Assembly: GCF_002179555.1 (NCBI RefSeq)
Contig: NZ_NHOU01000016.1
Location: 1-64,000 of the forward strand
DNA length: 64,000 nucleotides
Reading direction: 5' to 3'
Source of the DNA: Salinicola salarius
Lineage (GTDB): Bacteria; Pseudomonadota; Gammaproteobacteria; Pseudomonadales; Halomonadaceae
The notes beneath the pieces were generated by a model. That model was not told where the DNA came from and made no database searches. It saw only the letters and a program-made list of their open reading frames with translations. Shown here in pieces: positions 21,249 to 30,859 of the stretch. The translations under genes and the position numbers were made by a program. The stretch's first letter is position 1, and each line of letters starts with the position of its first letter.

Positions 21249-21381
21249 GATTCTTCCTTATCAACGATGCCTGTGTACGCCACCACGAGCCAGACGAAAC
21301 CGACTCGTGGAAATCTGCCACCATGATCGCGCCATCGTCGTCTACATGCCAGCGGGGCTTCCATTCCAGAGGGACTTCCAT
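21241..21381 (-). CDS. Possible short ORF between lpxK and ycaR
   Basis: A 46-codon frame from ATG at 21381 ends in a TAA that overlaps the ycaR ATG by eight bases, which would suit coupled translation. The peptide is tryptophan-rich (EVPLEWKPRWHVDDDG near the start, SSGSWWRTQASL near the end) and has no recognised domain. The ribosome-binding site is weak. The DNA at its start contains CTTCCATTCCAG twice (21358-21369, 21375-21386), so this may simply be a 170-base spacer. Confidence 0.25.
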   Translation of the reverse strand: MEVPLEWKPRWHVDDDGAIMVADFHESVSSGSWWRTQASLIRKNHG

Positions 21382-21418
21382 TCCAGCGGAGCTCACATGC
21401 CAGAGACGGAGAGGGTAT

Positions 21419-22432
21419 CTAGGATCGCGCCCAGCCCTCGACCTGCCCGGCCCACCATTCGGTGAAGGCCGGTTCGGGTGCTGCCTCGACGTCCAGCACC
21501 CAGCAACGATCGTCGGCGAAGCCGGCACATTTGACCGCATCCTTCGCGGTCATGACCACGACGCTCGGGGCAGCGGGCAAATCGGCAGCGGAGAACTGGT
21601 GATGATCGCCGAACGCGATTCCTTCATGAGGCACGCCCAGTGCCCCGAGCGTGTCGAAGAACCGTCGCGGATGCCCGATCCCCGCCAGGGCCGCAACGGG
21701 ACGATCGAGCCCGAACGGCGGCTGCTCGACCGGATAGCGCTCGCCGCTGGTCAGGTGACGCCATGCCGTCGGCACGAGCGTCATCGAAAAGCGCGGGACG
21801 CCTTCGCCGTCGGTGTTGGCAAGCGATGCCGTACCGCCATTGCCGATCAGCGCGTCGACGTCTGCCAGGCGCTGCAGCGGTTCCCGCAGGGGGCCTCGTG
21901 GCAGACAGTGGCGATTGCCGAACCCTCGCACGCCATCGACGACGACCAGCTCCAGCGATCGCCCCAGGGCGTAATGCTGCAGACCATCGTCAGCGATCAG
22001 AATGTTGCAACGGGAATGTTCAATGAGCCAGCGTGCCGCCCGCGGCCGATCGGGATCGACAGCCACCGGCGCGCCGGTCTGCTGCGCCAGCATCAACGGC
22101 TCGTCACCGCTCTGCGCCACGGGCGTCTGGCCCGTCACCGCCAGCGGGTACGATGAGGCCTTGCCGCCGTAACCCCGGGAGACGATGCCCGGCCGCCAGC
22201 CATTGTCCGTCAGCCAGCGCACCAGCCAGGCAACCAGCGGCGATTTGCCGGTGCCTCCCACCGACAGATTGCCCACGACGACCACCGGGACCGACGGTTG
22301 CCAGATCTCGCGGCGACCGTCGCGGTAGGCCTCGCGGCGACGCACCACGGCCTGGCGGTAAAGCGCTTCCAGCGGCGCCAGCAGCGTCAGCCACCGCGAT
22401 CCGCGATACCAGGCGCGCTCGATCGGCGTCAC
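21419..22432 (-). CDS. lpxK: Tetraacyldisaccharide 4'-kinase
   Basis: This 337-residue inner-membrane-associated kinase adds the 4'-phosphate of lipid A. It has the P-loop VGNLSVGGTGKSPLVAWL, GIVSRGYGGKAS, GDEPLMLAQQTGAPV and IADDGLQHYALGR. It lies directly after msbA and overlaps its stop, so lipid A flipping and phosphorylation genes are co-transcribed, as in many Gram-negative bacteria. Confidence 0.96.
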   Translation of the reverse strand: MTPIERAWYRGSRWLTLLAPLEALYRQAVVRRREAYRDGRREIWQPSVPVVVVGNLSVGGTGKSPLVAWLVRWLTDNGWRPGIVSRGYGGKASSYPLAVTGQTPVAQSGDEPLMLAQQTGAPVAVDPDRPRAARWLIEHSRCNILIADDGLQHYALGRSLELVVVDGVRGFGNRHCLPRGPLREPLQRLADVDALIGNGGTASLANTDGEGVPRFSMTLVPTAWRHLTSGERYPVEQPPFGLDRPVAALAGIGHPRRFFDTLGALGVPHEGIAFGDHHQFSAADLPAAPSVVVMTAKDAVKCAGFADDRCWVLDVEAAPEPAFTEWWAGQVEGWARS

Positions 22433-24168
22433 GCCTCCTCCTGGAACTGCAGCTGATAAAGGGAGGCGTAGGCGCCACCCTTTTCCAGCAGCTCGGCGTG
22501 GGTGCCGCTCTCGATGAGATTGCCCTGATCCATCACCGCGATGCGATCGGCGCGCTCGATGGTCGATAGGCGGTGGGCGATGACGAACGTGGTGCGATCA
22601 CGGCAGACGACTTCCAGCGCCCGCTGGATGTAGCGCTCGGATTCGGTATCCAGCGCCGAGGTCGCCTCGTCCAGAATCAGTACCGGCGCATCCTTGAAGA
22701 TGGCTCGCGCGATCGCCAGGCGCTGGCGCTGGCCGCCGGAAAGCATGACCCCGTTATCGCCGACCAGCGTGTCGTACCCTTTCGGCAGTTGTTCGATGAA
22801 CTCGTGCGCGTAGGCGGCTCTTGCCGCGGACTCGACCTGCTCGCGGCTGGCGTCAGGCACGCCGTAGGCGATGTTGTCGGCGATCGTGGTGTTGAACAAC
22901 GTCACCTGCTGGGAGACCAGCCCGATCTGCTGGCGCAGCGGCGACAGCTGGTACTCCTGGATATCGATGTCATCGATCAGAATGCGCCCGGCGGTCGGCC
23001 GGTAGAACCGCGGCAGCAACCCCATCAGCGTCGACTTGCCGCTTCCCGAACGCCCCACGATCGCGACCATCTGGCCCGCGGGCACGTCCAGATCGATGCC
23101 CTTGAGCACTTCCGGCTGGTCTTCGTCATAGGCGAAGCGCACACCTTCAAAGCGCACGCGCCCTTCCAGGCGAGTCGGCAGGTACTCACCCTCGTCTTTC
23201 TCCGTCGGCCGACTCAGCAGACCAAAGAGTTCCTGCGAAGCAGAGAGCCCTTTCTGGATGATGCTGTTGACGTCGGTCAGCGACCGGATGGGCTTGGCCA
23301 TCAGGGACGCGGCGGTGATGAAGGCCACGAACTCCCCGGGCGTCATGGCATTCATCAGCTCCGGCGCCATCGCCAGCCACACGAGCCCCGCCAGTGCCAG
23401 CGCCACCAGCAGTTGAATGACCGGCGTGCTGGTCGCCTTGGTCATCGCCTCCTTGATGCTCTGCTCGCGGTTGTAGTTGCTCGCGGCTTCGAAACGGCGT
23501 TTCTCGTACTCTTCCGCCCCGTGCGTGCGCACCACGCGATAACCAGTCAGTGCCTCGGAGGCGACGTGCGTCACGTCACCCATGGAATTCTGGATGCGCC
23601 GCGAGATCTTGCGGAAGCGCTTGCTGGTGTAGCGCACCACGAGCCCGATCAGCGGCGTGACGCCCATGAAAATCAGCGTCAGCAACCAGTTGGTCCAGAA
23701 CAGGTAGCCGATCAGACCGATCACGAACAGGCCTTCCCGCAGGATGATCGTGATCGCGTTGGTGGCCGCCCCTGTCACCTGCTCGACGTGATAGGTCACC
23801 CGCGAGATGAGATGACCGCTGGAGTGCATGTCGAAGAAGCGACCGGGCAGGTGCAGCATGTGGTTGAAGACGTTGCAGCGCAGTTTGTGCACCACGTTAC
23901 GCGCCACGTTGCTCATGAAATAGGTGCCCAGAAAGGTACCGATGCCGCGGGCCGCGAACATGCCGATCACGAACAACGGCAGAAAGAAGCGAAAGGCGGC
24001 ATCCGGTTGCTGTATCCCGTCGATCAGCCGCTTCATCATCTCCGCCAGTGCCGTACTCGAGGCAGCATAGATGGCATAACCGACCACGGCGAGGGCAAAG
24101 GAACGCCATTCCACGCGGACGTATTCTAGGAGACGTCGATAGAGTGCCCAACTGGAAGCTTGTGACAC
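22429..24168 (-). CDS. msbA: Lipid A export ATP-binding/permease protein MsbA
   Basis: This 579-residue half-ABC transporter flips lipid A-core across the inner membrane. The N-terminal six-helix domain runs to about residue 320. The nucleotide-binding domain has Walker A VGRSGSGKSTLM, signature LSGGQRQRLAIARA, Walker B VLILDEATSALD and the switch histidine IAHRLSTI. GTG at 24168 (MSQASSWALYRRLL) is preferred because CGGAG lies about seven bases upstream; the ATG at 24216 would add 16 residues with no better signal. It precedes and overlaps lpxK. Confidence 0.95.
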   Translation of the reverse strand: MSQASSWALYRRLLEYVRVEWRSFALAVVGYAIYAASSTALAEMMKRLIDGIQQPDAAFRFFLPLFVIGMFAARGIGTFLGTYFMSNVARNVVHKLRCNVFNHMLHLPGRFFDMHSSGHLISRVTYHVEQVTGAATNAITIILREGLFVIGLIGYLFWTNWLLTLIFMGVTPLIGLVVRYTSKRFRKISRRIQNSMGDVTHVASEALTGYRVVRTHGAEEYEKRRFEAASNYNREQSIKEAMTKATSTPVIQLLVALALAGLVWLAMAPELMNAMTPGEFVAFITAASLMAKPIRSLTDVNSIIQKGLSASQELFGLLSRPTEKDEGEYLPTRLEGRVRFEGVRFAYDEDQPEVLKGIDLDVPAGQMVAIVGRSGSGKSTLMGLLPRFYRPTAGRILIDDIDIQEYQLSPLRQQIGLVSQQVTLFNTTIADNIAYGVPDASREQVESAARAAYAHEFIEQLPKGYDTLVGDNGVMLSGGQRQRLAIARAIFKDAPVLILDEATSALDTESERYIQRALEVVCRDRTTFVIAHRLSTIERADRIAVMDQGNLIESGTHAELLEKGGAYASLYQLQFQEEA

Positions 24169-24447
24169 GGTAACTCCGTTCGACTGGAAAAAGGTCAGGC
24201 TCCCGACGCCGCGCATACCGACCGGGCAGAACGCCGAGTGGACGGATTCCTGCGACGGCTTATTCGGCCGTTAGAGCCCGTTCACGATCTCGCGAGCCAG
24301 GATCAAACCAGGCGAAAACGATTGAGGAAAAGACCGGGCTCGCGCACGAGTTTGCATGAGCATGATGAATCTTCCGAAGTCGTCTTCAACAACGCTTGGC
24401 CGACGCGCAGCAGATGGTGAACAGGTTCTTACGCAACTCGGGGGCAT

Positions 24448-26820
24448 TCAGGGGCTGGATTCTACCCCATCATCCGCGCCGTCGACAGCCGACCGGCGCG
24501 ACCAGCCCGGATATCGTTGTGCGCGGACGGTGACGCTGGCCGGCGTCAGGGCAACGCGGACGGCGCCGTCGTAGGCGGTGTTCCAGACCCGGCTGCCGGC
24601 GTCGACGAACCGCTGGACGACCGAGGGCGCCGGATGACCGAACGGATTGCCACGGCCGCTGCTGAAGATGACCTCGGCAGGCCGCGTCGCCGCCACCAAC
24701 GCCTCCGACGAACTGGTGGCACTACCGTGATGGCCGGCTACCAGTACGTCGAGCGGGCGCGATCCCGCTGGCCCGCTCTCCAATGCCTTGATGAACCCGC
24801 GCTCCCGCTCCATGCCGGCGTCACCGGTGATCAGTACTCGGCGTGCTCCCAGGGTGACCAGCAGTACGCAGGAACGGTCGTTGGCATTCGAGGCGATGTC
24901 GCCGGCAGGCGGGGACAGGAACCGCCAGGAGGTTCCATCGTCCCGCCAGCCGCCGCCCGCCTCGCAAGGCCGCGATGGCAATGGCAGATCGTTGCCACGT
25001 GGCGCCCACCAGCGCTCGACGCGATGATCCTGGCGCAGCGCGGCGATGCCGCCCGAATGATCGTTGTCGCTATGCGTGACGATGACATCGTCGAAACGTT
25101 GTCCGGCAGGCCACAGCAGGCTCGCCGGCATGAAACCCGACCCGAAGCGCGGCCCGGTATCGACCAGCACGCGCCGGTCACGGGTCTTCAGTTCGACCAG
25201 TTGCCCCTGGCCGACATCATAGACCGTGACCATCAACTCTCCCCGATCCAGGCTGGGCGGCCGAAGCAGCAGTACCAGAATCAGCAGCGACGGACAGGCC
25301 CACGCTCGCGTCATGCGAGTCACGCCCGGCAGCAACCAGAGCAGCCCCCACAACAGCAGCGCGACGGCGACCGGCCAGCACCACCAGGGGCTCGGCGTCC
25401 AGAGCGGCAGACTGTCGGCGGCCTGCGCGAGGAGATCGGCCAATCCATTGGCCAGCTGATCGAAGGGCCACCATGCCCAGCTGGCCAACGGTGGCCAGAT
25501 CGCGAACAGCCAGCCGACGAATCCGAGAGGCACCATCAGACTGCTCACGAGCGGAACCGCGACCAGGTTGATCAACGGCGCCAGCGGCGACAATCGTCCG
25601 AAGGCGAGTAATACCGACGCTGCCATGATCGGGGCCAGCAACCACTGACTGCGCAGCAGCGCGAGGCACCACCCTCGCCGTCCTGAAGGTCGAGGCCGAC
25701 CCGACCAGGCGAGGATCAGCACGGCAACCGCCGCGAAGGACAGCCAGAGTCCGGGGCGCCACGGCGCCAGCGGGTCGGTGACCACCACGAGTCCCAGCGC
25801 CAGCCACCAGGCCTGCCACCAGCCGGGCGCATGACGACCGCTCGCCGCCCACAGACCGATCGCCGCCATGATCGCCGCCCGTACCGCCGGTGGCCCGAAA
25901 CCCGCCAATCCCGCATAGGCGAAGGCTGCCAGCCCGGCTCCCAGCCACGGCCAGGCCGTCATCCGCCAGGACAACGGCTGCAAGACCCGCGCCACGCGTC
26001 TCAGCAGCCACAGGCAGAGCGCTGCCACGAGCCCGATGTGGAGCCCCGAGATGACCATCAGGTGGGTCGTGCCGGTCGCGTTCAGCAAGTCCCAGTCATC
26101 GTCGTCAAGACGCTCGTCGGCACCCAGCGTCAGCGCCGCCAGCCAGCGTCTGCCCAGTGGCGAGATATCGGCGGCGTCCAATTGGTCCAAGGCGGCCTGA
26201 CGTGGAGAAAAACTAGCCGTGGTCAGCTTTTCCGGCGAGTCGTCGCGAATATAGCCCAGCGCCTGGATCCCTTCCCGCCAGAGCCAACCGCCATAATCGA
26301 AGGTATCCGGATTGGCGAATCCCAGCGGCTGGCGTAGACGAGCCGTCAGTTGCCAGCGCTCCCCCTCCTGAAGCGCGGGCGCGTCATACCAGGAAAGCCG
26401 GAGCCGGGTGCTGCCAGGACAGACGTCACCGGAAGCCCTGGGCTCACAGGCCTCCACCTCGAAGCGAAAGCGCGCTCGACGCGGATCGACATCCAGCGCA
26501 TGGATTCGGCCCGTCAGCCTGAAGTCGTGGCCGGCGAGCGATTCCGGAAGCCCCCCGGCGCGCTGCTGGCCAACCTGATGCGCGCAACTCAGGAAGGCCA
26601 GGACCGCCAGCACGCCCCACAGCGAGCGTCGCCACAGCGCAACCGCCAGCAGCAACGCGGCGATCGTGACGGACAGTATCTCCGACAGCGACTCGCCCCC
26701 GGTTCGGTACCCGACGAGCGAGCCGGCTACCGCCGCCAGTGCCAGCGGCATCGCCCAGCCCGGGCGTCTCGCCAAGGCGGAGACCCGCCTTGCGGCGTCA
26801 GTCGCCGTCAACATCGGCAT
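24448..26820 (-). CDS. comEC: DNA internalization competence protein ComEC/Rec2
   Basis: This 790-residue inner-membrane protein carries single-stranded DNA into the cytoplasm during natural transformation. The N-terminal part has several membrane helices and an OB-like soluble domain with two cysteines (CEPRASGDVC). A central competence domain of about ten helices follows (GTTHLMVISGLHIGLVAAL). The C-terminal metallo-beta-lactamase-like domain has VTHSDNDHSGGI, ITGDAGMERE and VAGHHGSATSSS, so the nuclease-like site looks intact. The length is typical. In Pseudomonas, exbB/exbD-like genes lie between this gene and lpxK; they are absent here. Confidence 0.94.
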   Translation of the reverse strand: MPMLTATDAARRVSALARRPGWAMPLALAAVAGSLVGYRTGGESLSEILSVTIAALLLAVALWRRSLWGVLAVLAFLSCAHQVGQQRAGGLPESLAGHDFRLTGRIHALDVDPRRARFRFEVEACEPRASGDVCPGSTRLRLSWYDAPALQEGERWQLTARLRQPLGFANPDTFDYGGWLWREGIQALGYIRDDSPEKLTTASFSPRQAALDQLDAADISPLGRRWLAALTLGADERLDDDDWDLLNATGTTHLMVISGLHIGLVAALCLWLLRRVARVLQPLSWRMTAWPWLGAGLAAFAYAGLAGFGPPAVRAAIMAAIGLWAASGRHAPGWWQAWWLALGLVVVTDPLAPWRPGLWLSFAAVAVLILAWSGRPRPSGRRGWCLALLRSQWLLAPIMAASVLLAFGRLSPLAPLINLVAVPLVSSLMVPLGFVGWLFAIWPPLASWAWWPFDQLANGLADLLAQAADSLPLWTPSPWWCWPVAVALLLWGLLWLLPGVTRMTRAWACPSLLILVLLLRPPSLDRGELMVTVYDVGQGQLVELKTRDRRVLVDTGPRFGSGFMPASLLWPAGQRFDDVIVTHSDNDHSGGIAALRQDHRVERWWAPRGNDLPLPSRPCEAGGGWRDDGTSWRFLSPPAGDIASNANDRSCVLLVTLGARRVLITGDAGMERERGFIKALESGPAGSRPLDVLVAGHHGSATSSSEALVAATRPAEVIFSSGRGNPFGHPAPSVVQRFVDAGSRVWNTAYDGAVRVALTPASVTVRAQRYPGWSRRSAVDGADDGVESSP

Positions 26821-26898
26821 TCCCGATAAACGGACTTAACATGGCGGGGCCTTGAGGTTGTATGGATAATGGGCCTTCTTCGTTCAGCGAGCGGCCTC

Positions 26899-27429
26899 AT
26901 GTCTCGTCGATGGTTACAACGCTACATCCCCAGCCAGGAGAGGCTGCAGCGCACTCGCTCTTTGCGTTTCATGCACCACATGCTGGGCGATCCGGCGATG
27001 TGGGTGCTATCTCGTCATAGCGTTGCCAACGCCTGCATGGTCGGCCTGTTCGCCGCCATGCTGCCGATCCCGTTCCAGATGCTGCTGGCCGCCTTTGGCG
27101 CCTACTGCTTCCGCGGCAACCTGCCGCTGTCCGTCAGTCTGGTCTGGCTGACCAATCCGCTAACGATGCCGGTAGTCTTCTACTTCAACTACCGCGTGGG
27201 GGCATGGGTGCTGGACTACCCGGCCCGCAAGGTGCCGGATCACATCACCACGATGTGGATCGCCGAACAGATGGCGCACATCGTCCTGCCGCTGGCGGTC
27301 GGCTCGGTGATCGTCGGCCTGGTGCTGGCCATCGTCAGCAACGTTCTAGTACGGCTCATCTGGCGCTTCCAGATCTACCGCAGCTGGCGACGGCGCGCCA
27401 AGCGCCGCCAGCGCCGGCAAAGACACTGA
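26899..27429 (+). CDS. DUF2062 domain membrane protein
   Basis: A roughly 176-residue integral membrane protein of the DUF2062 family, function unknown. It starts MSRRWLQRYIPSQERL, has RHSVANACMVGLFAAMLPIPFQMLLAA and WLTNPLTMPVVFYFNYRVGAW as the signature segments, a second pair of helices, and an Arg-rich C-terminus (RRRAKRRQRRQRH). A start at 26869 would add ten residues. Its position between comEC and the lol genes matches PA2985. Confidence 0.9.
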   Translation: MSRRWLQRYIPSQERLQRTRSLRFMHHMLGDPAMWVLSRHSVANACMVGLFAAMLPIPFQMLLAAFGAYCFRGNLPLSVSLVWLTNPLTMPVVFYFNYRVGAWVLDYPARKVPDHITTMWIAEQMAHIVLPLAVGSVIVGLVLAIVSNVLVRLIWRFQIYRSWRRRAKRRQRRQRH

Positions 27430-27499
27430 GCCCCACTCCCCCGCTCGCTCCGACTCCTCCAGCACGTAATCTTTCCTTCGATTCACTTCACGAAGGCGC

Positions 27500-27541
27500 A
27501 AAAAAACGCCGCCCTGGACTATTGATCGTCCAGAGCGGCGT
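27500..27541 (-). terminator. Terminator of the lolCD operon
   Basis: Reading on the minus strand, a 14-bp GC-rich stem with one mismatch (positions 27528-27541 pairing with 27506-27519) is followed by seven T. It lies between the convergent DUF2062 gene and lolD. Confidence 0.85.
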
Positions 27542-27559
27542 CAGCTTTAGCCGGCGATG

Positions 27560-28276
27560 TCAGACGGCGGTCAACTGGCCTCTGTCCAGACGCATCGTGC
27601 GATCCTGATGCGCCGCCAGCGACATGTCGTGGGTGACCACTACGAACGCACAGTCGGTGGTCGCCGCGAGCTCGTCCATCATGGCGAGGATGTTGGCCGC
27701 CGTGGTCTGATCCAGGTTGCCGGTCGGCTCGTCCATCAATACCAGACTGGGATTGGTGACCAGCGCCCTGGCGATGGCCACGCGCTGGCGCTCGCCGCCC
27801 GACAGCTCGCCCGGCTTGTGGGCTCCACGTGGCGCCATGCCGACGCGATCCAGCAACTGCAGGGCCTTGTCGACGGCGACTTTCCGGGTCTGACCGCGAA
27901 TGATCAGCGGCAGCGCGACGTTCTCCGCCGCGGTGAACTCCGCCAGTAGATGGTGGAACTGGTAGACGAAACCGATATAGCGGTTACGAAAGCTGCCCAG
28001 GGCCGCCTCGCCCAGCCCCGCCAGCGATTGGCCACCGATGACGACCTCGCCGGCCGTGGGCCGGTCGAGCCCGCCCAGCAGGTTGAGCAGCGTGGTCTTG
28101 CCGGAGCCGGAACTCCCGACGACGGCCACTCTCTCCCCCGCTCTCACCTGCAGGTCCAGATGATCCAGCACGGTGAGATCCTGCGGGCCTTCGCTGTAGG
28201 TCCGCGTGAGTTGGCGGCAGTCGAGCATGATGTTGTCTCCGCTGGCAGACGATGACCGGAAATTGGCTTCACTCAT
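27560..28276 (-). CDS. lolD: Lipoprotein-releasing ABC transporter ATP-binding subunit
   Basis: This 238-residue ATPase powers release of outer-membrane lipoproteins from the inner membrane to LolA. Walker A is VGSSGSGKTTLLNLLGG, the signature is LSGGERQRVAIARA, Walker B is LVLMDEPTGNLD, and the switch histidine is VVTHDMSLA. The ATG at 28276 overlaps the end of the permease gene, with GAGG about ten bases upstream; Met17 is an alternative. No second permease gene follows: a strong terminator comes 20 bases after the stop. Confidence 0.95.
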   Translation of the reverse strand: MSEANFRSSSASGDNIMLDCRQLTRTYSEGPQDLTVLDHLDLQVRAGERVAVVGSSGSGKTTLLNLLGGLDRPTAGEVVIGGQSLAGLGEAALGSFRNRYIGFVYQFHHLLAEFTAAENVALPLIIRGQTRKVAVDKALQLLDRVGMAPRGAHKPGELSGGERQRVAIARALVTNPSLVLMDEPTGNLDQTTAANILAMMDELAATTDCAFVVVTHDMSLAAHQDRTMRLDRGQLTAV

Positions 28277-29510
28277 AACGCAGTACCTCTGCCGGCTGGA
28301 TACGCGCCGCTCGCCAGGCCGGATAGAGCGTCGACAGGAAGGTCAGTCCGAAAGCGCTGGAGACGATCACGCCCAGGTCGCTCATCTCGAGCCGCGAAGG
28401 CAGGTAGCTGATGAAATAGACGTTGGGATCGAGGAACTGGATACCGGTAACGGCCTGGACCCAGGCAATGATGTCGGACACCGTCAGCGCCAGGATCACG
28501 CCGGCAATCACGCCGATCACGATACCGATGATGCCGATCGCCAGCCCCTGCACGACGAAGATCCCCATGATCGACTTCGGCTTGGCGCCGATGGTGCGCA
28601 GGATGGCGATGTCCGCATGCTTGTCGGTGACCACCATGACCAGCGTCGAGACGATGTTGAACGCGGCCACCGCGACGATCACCATCAGCAACAGGCCGAT
28701 CATGTGCTTCTCCATCTGGATCGCCTGGAACAGGTTGCCGTGGGTATAGGTCCAGTCCATGCCCCGATAGCCGGCGCCCAGATTCGAGACGATGTCTCGG
28801 GTCACCGGCCCCGCCTGGAAAAGATCGTTGAGCTCCAGCCGCAGCCCGTCGACCTTGTCGCCCAGACGGGCAAGCGTCTGCATGTCTTCGATATTGGCAT
28901 AGGCGAGGTTGGCATCCAGGTCGGCGCCGACCTTGAAGATTCCGCTGACGGTGAAGCGCTTCAGGCGCGGGAACACGCCCCCGGGCGTGATCGATGCCTC
29001 CGGCACCAGCAGCGTCACCCGGTCACCCACGCCGACGCCGAGATTGCGCGCCAGCAGCGAGCCGAGCACGACATGCCAACTGCCGGCAGAGAGATCGTCG
29101 AGCGTGCCGGTCTGCATGTGCTGATCGATGATCGAGACGTCACGCTCGTATTCCGGCTGAACCCCGGTGACCATGGCGCCCTGGGTTCGCCCGCTGGCCG
29201 AGAACATGCCCTGCTGCTGCACGTAGGGGGCCGAGGCGACGACATCCCTGTGCTGGTCGACCTTCTCGGCCAGCGCTTTCCAGTTCTGCATGCCGCCCTG
29301 CTGTTCGATACGGGTATGCGGCACCATGCCGAGCACGCGAGTGCGCAACTCGTGATCGAAGCCGTTCATGACCGACAGCACCAGGATGAGGACAGCGACC
29401 CCCAGGGCCAGGCCAAGCATCGACGTGAGCGATATGAAGGAGATGAAGTGATTACGTCGTTTGGCCCGGACGTATCTCAGGCCCACCAGAAAGGGTAAAC
29501 GGTCGAGCAT
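28269..29510 (-). CDS. lolC: Lipoprotein-releasing ABC transporter permease (LolC/LolE family)
   Basis: This 413-residue permease has an N-terminal helix (FISFISLTSMLGLALGVAVLILVLSVMNGF), a periplasmic MacB-like core of about 220 residues and three C-terminal helices ending in WRAARIQPAEVLRYE. It extracts lipoproteins with LolD. Most gammaproteobacteria have lolC-lolD-lolE together; here only one permease is present in the cluster. It may therefore be a LolF-type subunit acting as a homodimer, or a lolE may lie elsewhere. Confidence 0.93.
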   Translation of the reverse strand: MLDRLPFLVGLRYVRAKRRNHFISFISLTSMLGLALGVAVLILVLSVMNGFDHELRTRVLGMVPHTRIEQQGGMQNWKALAEKVDQHRDVVASAPYVQQQGMFSASGRTQGAMVTGVQPEYERDVSIIDQHMQTGTLDDLSAGSWHVVLGSLLARNLGVGVGDRVTLLVPEASITPGGVFPRLKRFTVSGIFKVGADLDANLAYANIEDMQTLARLGDKVDGLRLELNDLFQAGPVTRDIVSNLGAGYRGMDWTYTHGNLFQAIQMEKHMIGLLLMVIVAVAAFNIVSTLVMVVTDKHADIAILRTIGAKPKSIMGIFVVQGLAIGIIGIVIGVIAGVILALTVSDIIAWVQAVTGIQFLDPNVYFISYLPSRLEMSDLGVIVSSAFGLTFLSTLYPAWRAARIQPAEVLRYE

Positions 29511-29740
29511 CAGGTTGGATTCCTTGTCAGCAGCGGCTCATGTTACGGGTTTTGTCGGTTCCCGAAAACGCCAGATTGTCGGGCGACCTTCGGCTTGCCA
29601 GCGGCGTCGCCCACGCTACACTGGCGCTCACCGGAAAGCGGTGACGAGCGCTGTCGTCGATGCGTCGAGACGACGCGCGACTCCTGCTTGCATCGCCGCG
29701 ATCAGGCTCTACAATGCCGCGTCCCGCTATGGAGACCATC

Positions 29741-30793
29741 ATGACCCTTCGTCTGTTCCCCGAGTGGCACCCCCAGGATGCCATTCAACTGACCTGGCCG
29801 ACCCCGACCAGCGATTGGGCACCGTTGCTCGAGCATATCGAGGCAACGCTGGAAGCGATGGTCGTAGCCATCACTCGCTACCAGCCGGTGCTGGTCGTCG
29901 TGCATGACGAGCCTCAGCGCGAACGCCTGGCGGCGCGTTTCACCGCGCTGGGCATCGACACCCGGCGCTGGCATCTCGTCGTGGCACCGAGCGACGATAC
30001 CTGGGCCCGGGATCACGGCCCGATCGCCATCGAGCGCGAAGGTCGCCTGACATTGCTCGACTACGTCTTCACCGGGTGGGGTGGCAAGTTCGCCGCCGAA
30101 CGGGACGACGCCCTGACTCGGGCGCTGGCATCCCAACAGGTATTCGCAGCACCGGTCGAGCCACAGATGCTGATACTCGAAGGCGGCGCCATCGACACCG
30201 ACGGCGAAGGCACGCTGCTCACCACCAGCGCCTGCCTGCTCAATCCCAATCGCAACCCGGACCTCGACCGCGACGCCATCGAGACCTGCCTGGGCGAGCA
30301 GCTCGGCGTCTCCCGCGTGCTATGGCTCGAGAACGGTCATCTCGAAGGCGACGATACCGACAGCCATATCGACACTCTGGCGCGCTTCTGCGACCCGGCG
30401 ACGATCGCCTACGTGCGTTGTGACGATCCCCAGGACCCGCATTACGAGGCCTTGGCGGCGATGGAGAACGAACTCAAGGCGCTACGCCGCGAGGACGGCT
30501 CGCCCTATCGCCTGCTGGCACTTCCCTGGCCCAAGCCCTGCTTCGATCCGGACGACGGCCACCGCTTGCCGGCGACGTACGCCAACTTCCTGATCATCAA
30601 CGGCGCCGTCCTGGTTCCGACCTATGGCGATGCCGCGGATTTCCAGGCACTCAAGGTCATCGACGGCGCCTTCCCCGGCCGCGACGTGATACCGATCGAC
30701 TGTCGCGCCGTCATTCGTCAGCATGGCAGCCTTCACTGCCTGACCATGCAGTTGCCACGCGGATCGCTCAACCCCTCGCTATCCTTGGGCTGA
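29741..30793 (+). CDS. aguA: Agmatine deiminase
   Basis: This 350-residue enzyme converts agmatine to N-carbamoylputrescine and ammonia. It belongs to the peptidyl-arginine-deiminase-like fold, with WARDHGPIAIER, ILEGGAIDTDGEGTLLTT, NGHLEGDDTDSHIDTLARF and the catalytic cysteine in HGSLHCLTMQLP near residue 333. The ATG at 29741 has GGAG six bases upstream; an ATG at 29729 is less well placed. It is followed 66 bases later by aguB, so the pair makes putrescine from arginine-derived agmatine. Confidence 0.96.
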   Translation: MTLRLFPEWHPQDAIQLTWPTPTSDWAPLLEHIEATLEAMVVAITRYQPVLVVVHDEPQRERLAARFTALGIDTRRWHLVVAPSDDTWARDHGPIAIEREGRLTLLDYVFTGWGGKFAAERDDALTRALASQQVFAAPVEPQMLILEGGAIDTDGEGTLLTTSACLLNPNRNPDLDRDAIETCLGEQLGVSRVLWLENGHLEGDDTDSHIDTLARFCDPATIAYVRCDDPQDPHYEALAAMENELKALRREDGSPYRLLALPWPKPCFDPDDGHRLPATYANFLIINGAVLVPTYGDAADFQALKVIDGAFPGRDVIPIDCRAVIRQHGSLHCLTMQLPRGSLNPSLSLG

Positions 30794-30859
30794 GTGGAAA
30801 CCAGGGCGAGAAGCCGAGTCAGTAAAGAGCCGGTTCGAAATACAGGTTAAGGAGAGATC

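Noticed and set aside
22573-24129. A 518-codon plus-strand frame opposite msbA
   Set aside because: Antisense shadow of a clear ABC transporter gene, with no ribosome-binding site or domain.
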